A stretch of DNA of 64,000 nt, taken from the NCBI GenBank assembly GCA_949358305.1, contig OX442314.1:37111211-37175210 (forward strand), in the 5' to 3' direction. Origin of the DNA: Strigamia acuminata (lineage: Eukaryota > Arthropoda > Chilopoda > Geophilomorpha > Linotaeniidae). A program made the position numbers and the translations under genes. Of this stretch, positions 55,612 to 64,000 are shown piece by piece; positions within the stretch are counted from its first letter, which is position 1, and each line of letters opens with the position of its first letter. The notes beneath the pieces were generated by a model. It was not told the DNA's origin. It saw nothing but the letters and a program-made list of their open reading frames with translations, and did no database searches.

Positions 55612-58595
55612 TCACCACCACCTCGCCTGATGGATCAACGGATGTGCGTAATTGGGAACCACATTGAGTCCATACATGCCGCCAACCAACGTACACGCCG
55701 AAGGTAAACACGAGTTCAAATTAGAAACACCACTTAAACCGGGCATCGGGAGACTCAAAGCTCCCGCATTGTTCAGACCGAGAGCTTTAAATCCGTTCAT
55801 TTGTTGTTCGTGGCTCATTTTAAACATGTCGGCGGGCTGGCACGGCTTGCCGTTGCGCACGAGCACGGGTATGGGGACGTGTCGGGGCGGCGGAACCGCG
55901 TTCAGGTCCATCACTTTGTCGTGCCGCGACCGTTTCGTCTTGTATCGGTGGTTCTGGAACCAGATTTTCACCTGGGTGGGCGTCAGACGGATGATGCTCG
56001 CCAAGTGTTCTCTTTCCGGCGCCGACAAGTAGCGCTGTTGTCGGAAGCGCCTCTCGAGTTCGTAGGTTTGCGCTTTGGAGAATAGGACGCGTCGTTTGCG
56101 CTTCTTCGCGCCGTTCGCGTCGTCCGTCTTGGAGTTGCAGTCCTCGGTGTCGGACGCTTCCTGGTCGGAGTTGTCGGGCGAGTCGGTGTTGCGGTCGGCG
56201 GACGGCGACGACGGGCGTAGATGGGGCGACGAACTCGGCTCGGAAACGGGCGCCGATGTCGAGTCGGGGCTGAGTCGACTGGGTGTTTGATTCTCTTGTT
56301 TCAGGGTCGCTTGTTGCAGCAAACTGTTGTTGGTCGGGACGGACGGCAGAGCTTTATGGGGGAAAAAGGAGATTAGAATTTCAAGTATTTCGCAGTTGTT
56401 TGTTATGGTGTTATCGAAGGTGGTTTATTGATCGTTGGAAGACCGTTAATGCGTTGTTGTGGCATGTTGGTCGATTTTGTGCGAATCTGTACTTTGGGAT
56501 TTGTTTATTGCACACCAACAAAGCTCATTTGGAGAAAAAGTAATTAAGTCGTAAGCAATTGTTATTCAAAAAGTGTTTAATTGCAGTGAATTGGTGTTCA
56601 ATTTCGTTCAGAAGTCGATCAATTGCGTACTAAAAGTTCTTAATTGAATTCAGAAAGTTCTCAATTGCATTCAGAAAGTTGTCAATTGCATTCAAAAAGT
56701 TCTCTATTGCCTACAGAAAGTTCTCAATTGCATACAAAGTTTTCAATTGCCATTCAGAGAGTTTTCAAACATATACAAGAATGCTCAATTCAACTTTTAG
56801 TTGCACTTTTTAATGCTAAATTGAACTTATTAGTGCGTAGTTACACTCTTTACTGCCTATACTTGCATTTTTTAATGCGAAATTAAACTTTTTAATGCGA
56901 AATTAATACTTTTTAATGCGAAATTAGACTTTTTAATGCGAAATTAGACTTTTTAATGCGAAATTAGACTTTTTAATGCGAAATTAGACTTTTTAATGCG
57001 AAATTAGACTTTTTAATGCGAAATTAGACTTTTTAATGCGAAATGAGACTTCTTAATGTTAGAAATTGAACTTTTAAAGGCTAAATTCGACTCTTGAATG
57101 CTAAATTAAACTTTTGAATACTTAATTGGACTTTTGAATACTTAATTGGACTTTTCTAATGCTAAATTGGATTTTTCTAATGCTAAATTGGACTTCTTAG
57201 TGCCGACACTTGCAATTTTGAATGCTAAATTAGACTTTTTAATGCTAAATTAGACGTTTTTTATCAAATTGGACGTTTTTAATCAAATTGGACGTTTTTA
57301 ATCAAATTGGACGTTTTTAATCAAATTGGACGTTTTTAATCAAATTGCTAAATTAGACTTTTGAATGTAATAAATTTGACTTTTGAATGCTAAATTCGAC
57401 TCTTGAATGCTAAATTGGACTTTTGAATGCTAAATTTGACTTTTAAATGCTAAATTTGACTTTTGAATACTTGATTGGACTTTTCTAATACTAAATTAGA
57501 CTTTATAATGCTAAATTAACCTTTATAATGCTAAATTGGACTTTTCGAATACTAAATTGGACTTTTTATTGCTAAATTGGACTTTTTTATTGCTAAATTG
57601 GACGTTTTTAATCCCAAATTGGACCTTTTAATCCAAAATTGGACTTCATCGTGCTTTGTTGCATTCTTTAGTGCCTACTTGCGCTTTTAAATGCTACATT
57701 AAACTTTTTAATTCTCGGTTGAACTTCCTAGACTTATCATTCAACTTTTTAATATCATAAATTGGAGCTTTTAATATTCTAAATTTAAGTTTTAACGCTA
57801 AGTTGGCACACTTCTTATTCTTAATGCTTAATTGCACTCATTTGTGCTTAGTTACACTTATTAGCGACTTCCTGCACATTTTAATGCTAAATTAGGCTGT
57901 TTAATGTCAAATTAGACCGTTTAAGCATCGAAATTAAACTTTTTAATGCCAAATTTGATTTTTTTTTCATCCTCAATTGCACTTTTTCGTTATCAATCGC
58001 ACAATTTCAGTCGAACAACAAACTCCATCATTGCAAAATCACACTTAAAAAGCACGAAAACTAACCGATGAAACCTCGCAAAAAAAAACACCAAAAGCCT
58101 AACCAAAATCATCACAATATCGCCATTTACATTATTCCAACGAGTTTTCACCCGCTTCAATCAACGAAATCCGTGCAATCAACCAACCCAAAGTCTCACA
58201 AACCGATTTCCGCAATCAAAAAACACGACACAAACCACGCACACTCCCCAAACCCCCAAAACCCAATCAAAAAACCCCCAAACCCCTCCAACAACTTGCA
58301 AAACAACCATCACAAACCCCCACAAACCACAAAAAACAAAAAAAAAAAACAACCAAAACTTACTTGAAAAATACCCGAACGAGTCGGCCGTCGGCACCCA
58401 TCGCCCGTAGCCGCTTTCCGCTCCACAAAACGCCGGATGGAACGTCGCCCCACCGCCGCCGTCGATCGATAAAACTCCGCGGGACACCGCACGCACACTC
58501 GCATCCTCGCTCCTCCCGCACAAACTTTTCACGTCGCCCTCGTGCAAATCGAGAATATCTTTGACGGAAAAACTGCTCGTCTTATTCCCGGACAT
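55612..58595 (-). CDS. vnd: NK2-class homeobox transcription factor, vnd/Nkx2.2 type
   Basis: Two exons: 58595-58364 and 56351-55612, joined in phase by a GT-AG intron of 2.0 kb, giving 323 aa from the ATG at 58595. An in-frame ATG at 58697 would add 34 residues, but it overlaps a CCAAT box. Exon 1 has the TN repressor motif [12 protein letters not shown] near the N-terminus and a YGRW...FGYFS block as in Nkx2.2. Exon 2 has a Ser/Pro/Asp-rich linker, the homeodomain (about 161-220, with [20 protein letters not shown] and [10 protein letters not shown]; Tyr54 is the NK2 hallmark), then the NK2-specific domain [16 protein letters not shown] (about 233-248). Family members bind CAAGTG-type sites and pattern the ventral nerve cord. 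Homeodomain residue Ile at the usual Leu of EHLASLIRLTP is a mild difference. Assignment to vnd rather than scarecrow/Nkx2.1 rests on the homeodomain sequence and the TN context. Confidence 0.93.
56352..58363. repeat. Intron of the NK2 gene, largely AT-rich minisatellites
   Basis: 56620-56760 repeats CAATTGCATTCAGAAAGTTC. 56875-57050 has about nine copies of a 20-bp unit (CTTTTTAATGCGAAATTAGA). 57250-57345 repeats TTTTAATCAAATTGGACG. Variants (AATGCTAAATTGGACTTTTG) continue to about 57960. 58060-58360 is A/C-rich low-complexity sequence up to the splice donor. Confidence 0.8.
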
Positions 58596-58695
58596 GTCGC
58601 AAGAGCCGCGTACCACGTGCCAATCCCGATCCGGGATGTTTGCGATCGGTTCAGCTCCGCGCGCGAGGCGAGTACGAGTCGCGAGTGCCGACTCC

Positions 58696-58735
58696 ATTGG
58701 TCAGCGTGCGGTGGGGCGCCGCCAGACGATTGGTC
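58696..58735 (-). promoter_or_regulatory. Two CCAAT boxes upstream of the NK2 gene
   Basis: GACCAAT on the minus strand at 58696-58702 and 58729-58735, 101-141 nt before the proposed ATG, in a GC-rich patch (58560-58770) that looks like a promoter. The first one overlaps the alternative upstream ATG. Confidence 0.4.
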
Positions 58736-59094
58736 GGCAAGGTAGGCGCTTCCCCGCCCATCGTGGAGGGTGAGTTGTTGCGAGTGTTATGTGCGAATGT
58801 AAAGCGCGGCTTGACATCGACTGTTGACATGTACAATTGACCCGATGCCAGCTGCTTCGACCGCGTTTTGCAAATGTGGCTTTGTTCTTACCGCGCTATC
58901 AGTCTGGCTCGCGTGCGACCTATCGAGTGTGTTTTGTGTGTGGTGTCACTGGTGTGCTATCCCTTTTTCCCATGTGGATGATGGGGTGCTGGGGTGGGGG
59001 GGTTTTGGATTGATTTTGGTAATCCCGACTTGTAATGCGCGAGATGTGAGGTTGCTGGTTGTTATGAATTTATTGACGGGTTGGGTTTGATCGC

Positions 59095-59102
59095 CCACTT
59101 GA
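59095..59102 (-). promoter_or_regulatory. NK2-class binding site, possible autoregulation
   Basis: TCAAGTGG on the minus strand matches the NK2 consensus T(C/T)AAGTGG exactly, 500 nt upstream of the ATG. An 8-mer is expected by chance at this scale, so the call is weak. Confidence 0.25.
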
Positions 59103-59284
59103 TGGTGGAGTGGGTTGTGATGTGACGGAGTTAGAGCGACACGTGGAGTTGCGCGGAGTTTGTTTGGGTTTTGGGTGCGGGGAGGAATTAAAGGGGGATT
59201 GTTTGGTATTTTTTTTTTGGTTATCTGCTGGTGTCTGTTTATTGTATTTCTATAGGCTGTGTATGAAATATATATTGTTTATGT

Positions 59285-59640
59285 TTAGAATAGAGATTAT
59301 TAGTTTTTTCCGTAGTTAATGAAGAAATTATCAGTTTTTTTTCAATAGTTTATGAAGAAATTGTCAGTTTTTCAATAGTTTACGAAGAAATTATCAGTTT
59401 CTTCAATAGTTTATGAAAAAATTGTCAGTTTTTATCAATAGTTTATGAAGAAATTGTCAGTTTTTCAATAGTTTATGAAGAATTTATCAGTTTTTCGATA
59501 GTTTATGAAAAAATTGTCAGTTTTTATCAATAGTTTATGAAGAAATTGTCAGTTTTTATCAATAGTTTATGAAGAAATTGTCAGTTTTTCAATAGTTTAT
59601 GAAGAATTTATCAGTTTTTCGATAGTTTATGGAGAAATTA
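59285..59640. repeat. Minisatellite, unit about 30 bp
   Basis: About eleven copies of AGTTTATGAAGAAATTGTCA with TTTTTCAAT(AT) spacers; copies differ by GA/AT changes. Confidence 0.88.
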
Positions 59641-60160
59641 TCAATTTTCCATTATATTTAATGCCGGAATTCTCAAATTTCAATTTTACTTAGTAGAATT
59701 TTATTTTAATTTTCTACATTTAATGAAGAAATTATAGATTTTCCATTACATTTAATGCATAAATTCTCAATTCCAAATTTTCCATTTTATTTAATGGAGG
59801 AAGTCTTATAGTTTTTCTATATTTAAGGCAGAAATATTTCTACATTTTGTACAAAACATCTGGATTTGTTCCAGACTTAGTGGAAAAATTCTTAATAATT
59901 CCAGATTAAATGCAAGAATTCTCAATCTTCTTATTACATATAAGAGAGTAATTCATAATTTAACCATAACTAATTCACAAATTCTCATTTTTTGAATGAA
60001 ACTTGGGTAGAAGGTTTCTAGCATCGTTTTCTCACAGTAGTTTCCAAACTTTCAGATGCCTAGCTCCTGCGGTTTTTGTGCTACGACAACTTTCGTCTTC
60101 AAAGTTCATATCTCAAAATCCATCGTTCTCATTTCGATAAAACTTGCTTTGGGGATTTAA
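59641..60160. other. Degenerate AT-rich repeat region
   Basis: Diverged TTAATG(C/A)A-containing repeats that grade from the 59285 array into the 60165 array. No gene seen. Confidence 0.5.
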
Positions 60161-60480
60161 TTCACAAATCCTCAATTTTTCCATATTTAATGCACAAATT
60201 CTCATTTTTTCCATATTTAATGCAGATATTCTCATTTTTTCAACATTTAATGCAGAATTTCTCATTTTTTCCACATTTAATGCACAAATTTTCAATTTTT
60301 TCCATATTTAATGCAGATATTCTCATTTTTTCCACATTTAATGCAGAAATTCTCACTTTTTCCAAATCTAATTCATAAATTCTGCATTTTTCCATATTTA
60401 ATGCACCAATTCCCAATTTTCCCGTCACATTTAACACAAAAATTCCTACCTTCTTCTATTTAATGCACAAATACTTCAAT
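60161..60480. repeat. Minisatellite, unit about 31 bp
   Basis: About nine copies of TTTAATGCAGAAATTCTCAT plus TTTTTCCATA. ORFs on both strands across it are repeat artefacts. Confidence 0.88.
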
Positions 60481-61217
60481 TCTAAACTCAAAACACATAA
60501 AACCCCCAAAAAACCCCGATTTACAAACCGTCAACCTTATTTAATTTCAACAACAAATTAATTTCCACACAAACAAACAACCCCAACCAACCAAAAAAAA
60601 AACCTTCAAAAATTACATCACACATTCCTCAAACCAGCACCTCGAGACTTGACATCTATCTTATTCCTCCACTTTTAATGCCTTATTCCTTTTGTACGTG
60701 CTTTTCCTTCCCTTTTTTTCCTACACTCAAGTATATGCCTCTACACCGCGACACTCAAACTCAAGTAGGATTTATGACTGGGATTAGGCTTTGGAGGGGC
60801 CATAGAAAACAAATCACGACCAAACAAAAACATCCACAACCGTGACATGTCCAAAAATAAAAAAAATAAAATTTAAATCAATTAAAACATTTCATTCCAG
60901 AGTATATATCCAGACTCACACACGAGACCTCAAACGTTTTGCATCACTGAACTCCGTATGTCAGTCAGACTTTTCTTGCCGAGGGAGAATTACAAAAGAG
61001 ACGAGCGTTTTGCAGGAATCACGAACCAGAGGAAAGCACAGATCGTCCACATTGTACTATGGAATGTCGAGGAAATTTCAATTGATCAAAAGAAAGAGAG
61101 AAAATTCCGGGTTGGCATCTTCGTTATTTGATGCGATGAGAGAAATGTGATTGTCGTATGCGGGGTTAGCGGAGGGTGGAAATATGAAAAACTTGTCTTT
61201 TTGCTCGTTTTATCGGT

Positions 61218-61253
<36 letters not shown>

Positions 61254-61669
61254 CGTGTGTGTAGTTTAGTGTAGTTGGAATTACTGGTTGAAATTACAAA
61301 TCGCCACTTTTGTGTGTCAAAAGAGGCCGGCTTACAGCCGAAAAGGTGAAGTATAAAACGGGTCTATTGTGCACTGCGCCCATTCAAGGTGTTTCCGCTA
61401 ATCCTGGCTAATACTGTTTGAAATGTTTTTGGGGGGAAATGAAAGGAAAAAAGGAAATTTGTGGGTTTTAAGTGAAATGATTGTATTTTTTTTTTTTTTT
61501 TTTGGTTATTTGTTTGTGCGGTGGAAGTTTTGTTTTTGGTGATTTGTTTTAGAGTTTTTGTTTTTGTTTTGTGTGGAATTAAGTGGATTGTGAAATATTT
61601 AGTTTTATTGCCACTTGTTTTTTGTTGATTTTTTATAAATTCACACGTATTTATTATTGATTTGTCATG
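60481..61669. other. Non-coding region with long T runs
   Basis: An ORF of 102 codons at 60842-61150 has no recognised domain and starts in AT-rich DNA; I do not call it a gene. A run of about 35 T lies at 61219-61253 and a shorter one near 61485. Confidence 0.45.
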
Positions 61670-62290
61670 AATTCCAATTTATTTTTCATCAATTCCCACT
61701 TAATTTTTTTAATTTTTTATCAATTCCCACCTATTTTTCGCAATTTTTCGTAATTTTTTCGTAGATTCGCACCTGTTTTTCGTTATTTTTCATCAATTCC
61801 CAATTATTTTTCATCAATTTCCAATTATTTTTCATCAATTCCCAATTATTTTTCATCAATTCCCAACTATTTTTCGTAATTTCTCGTAAGTTTTCATAAA
61901 TTCCCACCTATTTTCCATACTTTTTCATCAATTCCCACTTATTTTTCTTAATTGTTTTTATAAATTCTCACCTGTTTATCGTAATTTTTCATAAATTCCC
62001 AAATATTTTTGTAATTTTTCATAAATTTCCAAATATTTTTCCTACTTTGCTATAGAAACTCCCAACGATATTTTTCGTAATTTTCTACAAATTCTCAACG
62101 ATATTTTTCGTAATTTTCTACAATTCCAAACTATTTCTCGTAATTTTTCATAAAATCCCACACATTTTCCACAATTTCTCTTAATTTTTCGTATAATCCC
62201 AACTATTTTTCCCAATTTCTCCTAATTTTTCATAAATTCCCAACTATTTTTCTCTATTTCTCACACATTCCCACCAAAATTTCCTATAAT
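61670..62290. repeat. Minisatellite, unit about 20-31 bp
   Basis: Copies of TTTTTCATCAATTCCCAATTA and variants with CGTAATTTTTCATAAATTCC. The array degenerates toward 62290. Confidence 0.85.
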
Positions 62291-62462
62291 TCTTCCTAAA
62301 AATTCCCATACCCATTTTCCCTAAATTTCCAAAATCCCCCAACTCTCCCAAAAATCCTTCAAAACCCCCCAATTTACCCTAATTTCCCACAAATTCCATA
62401 TCACATCAAAAAAATCCATCAATCCACAAACCTCACTCATCCCCCCACTATTCACTCCCAAC

Positions 62463-62983
62463 AACCAGCCTGGGACAACCGTCTTTCCTCCAGGACCTCC
62501 ACTACCCCCTCTACCCCCTTCTCACACCTGCAACAAACCAAAAACACCTCCAACCACTAAACCAATCCCAAATCCACACAAAACCACACCAAACACCCCA
62601 AAAAACACCAAAAAACACCAAAAAACACCAAAAAACACCAAAAAACACCAAAAAACACCAAAAAAGCAAACAAATCCAAATAAATCAACAATTAAATCGC
62701 AAGAAAATCCACCACCAACACCCAAAACGTCGCGCACTCAGTCGCACTCAAAGGAATGCCCTTTACAACTTAAAGTACGCCCTGGTTTCCCATCCATAGG
62801 CCTCTCTCTTCTTCTCTTTTGCTCTCAGACCAGAATAAAAGCATCTACTACGTCAAACGTCATTTTCTCCATACCCTCTTACCGCCTTCACCCCCCGCTG
62901 TGTGCTGGCGACAAGCAGGCTGGGGCGACCGTCCACCGACACCCCCATACCCCTTTCTCGCACCTGCAACAACCCACGGCTCA
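62463..62983. repeat. Duplicated C-rich block and a short 10-bp repeat
   Basis: 62466-62530 (CAGCCTGGGACAACCGTC... CACACCTGCAACAA) recurs as 62918-62975 (CAGGCTGGGGCGACCGTC... CGCACCTGCAACAA). Between them, 62590-62665 is about eight copies of AAAAAACACC. Confidence 0.7.
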
Positions 62984-62999
62984 AATGCCACATTCCTGC

Positions 63000-63780
63000 T
63001 AGTTAACAGGTGAAAACACAGGTGTGTGTTACTTGTCTCTGTGTGCAAGCACGAACAGGAAGTACCAAATACTCCAAAATTCGAATTTATTCGTATTTCC
63101 GACTTAAAGATTGGATTGTAACTGATTAATTAATTAATTTTGTTGGTTTTTGTGGGCGGAAATTTATTTATTTATTTATTTTTATTGTGATTGGTTGTGG
63201 AAAAAGTAGCCGGAGAGAGGTATGATACTCTTGAGCACAGCAGGACGAAATTCAAAGTGAATGGCTTGGCCAGGTGCAGTGTTTAAGACCACCTAGCAAG
63301 CTTAGTTCCATGCTAAAAATCTCACACCTGTGACCCTTGTGCTTTTCAAACACGGGCTTTGTCAGTGTGGTGACCGAATTCAACTTGTCATCGAGTAATT
63401 GTCAATCAAGTCGGGGAGATGAAAATTTTTTCGTCACCGATCAATTACTCGTTTAATAAGTGTTTCGTATTTTGCAGGCATTAAATTTATTGGTTAATTT
63501 TTAGAAAAAAATATTTTTTGGACGATAAGATATGTTGGACCAAAAGGATTTTTTTAAATAAAAATTTTATTTTTTCAAAAATTTCTTAAATTTTTATTTT
63601 TGATTATTATTTTCGTAATTCCTCGATTTATTTTCACGGGTTTCGCTGAATTAATTTTTTTGGATTCCCCGATTTGCCACTTGTCGTACAGAAGTTCGGA
63701 CTATAAGACGCTCTCCGAACTAGGGTGTCGGTGAGAAATCACGGTACAGGAAACCGGGAAATTTGAAAAAAACGGTTCCG
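63000..63780. other. Non-coding region, no feature supported
   Basis: Mostly AT-rich. 63210-63430 is non-repetitive and could be regulatory. No ORF of note. Confidence 0.35.
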
Positions 63781-64000
63781 TCAAAAATTCGTTGCTGAAA
63801 CGTTATTTGCATCATCGAAACGTTACATTTTGTTAATGAAAATGGCCATTTTTGATGAAAAACAGCCAGTTTTGCGGAAAAACGGCCATTCTTGACGAAA
63901 AACGGCCATTTTTCACAGAAAATGGCCTTTTTTAGCATGAAAAATGGCTATAAATGGCTAAAGACGGCCATTTTTGACGGAAAATAACCATTTTTCACAG
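63781..64000. repeat. Minisatellite, unit about 19-20 bp, running off the window
   Basis: Copies of GAAAAACGGCCATTTTTGAC with drift (AATGGCC, AACAGCCAG), continuing to the window end. Confidence 0.8.

Noticed and set aside
60842-61150. 102-aa ORF upstream of the NK2 gene
   Set aside because: No domain, no homologous-looking motif, and AT-rich low-complexity surroundings; such ORFs are common here by chance.

Overview
The window is eukaryotic. It looks like an arthropod, probably an insect: there is a vnd/Nkx2.2-type NK2 homeobox gene with an intact homeodomain, a cluster of glutamate-transporter-family (EAAT/SLC1-like) genes with 50-70 nt GT-AG introns, and LTR retrotransposons of the BEL/Pao, Gypsy and Mag-like types in AT-rich, minisatellite-rich DNA. 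I cannot name the species.

1-22402 is a nest of three LTR elements. The outermost is a degenerate element with a gag start joined to a pol tail. It is split by a 13.5-kb Gypsy-type element (LTRs 1079-2074 and 19974-20969), whose pol gene is in turn split by a young, intact BEL/Pao element (7662-14087). Removing each inner element plus one target-site copy restores the outer frame. The middle element has an SR-rich Gag, a complete-looking -1 frameshift signal at the gag/pol overlap, and a large third ORF (942 aa) behind a splice acceptor that I cannot assign to any family.

22403-23950 holds repeat fragments and a frameshifted FLYWCH-RING gene. 23968-43922 is a head-to-tail array of four EAAT-like genes, all on the minus strand (5' to 3': D, C, B, A). 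Exon models keep a single frame across 10-11 exons each. All four have an altered TM7 NMDGT ion/substrate motif. B and C are a recent tandem duplication; both carry a foldback (MITE-like) element that seems to supply their start codon, and both need a non-canonical GA-AG intron. A non-autonomous LTR element with apparently identical 1901-bp LTRs sits in an intron of B.

45293-49818 is an apparently intact Mag-like retrotransposon (minus strand, identical 117-bp LTRs) inserted in a minisatellite. 50561-64000 holds the two-exon vnd/Nkx2.2 gene (55612-58595, minus strand), surrounded by many AT-rich minisatellites and a large foldback element with its own internal minisatellite. No tRNA or rRNA gene and no CRISPR was seen.
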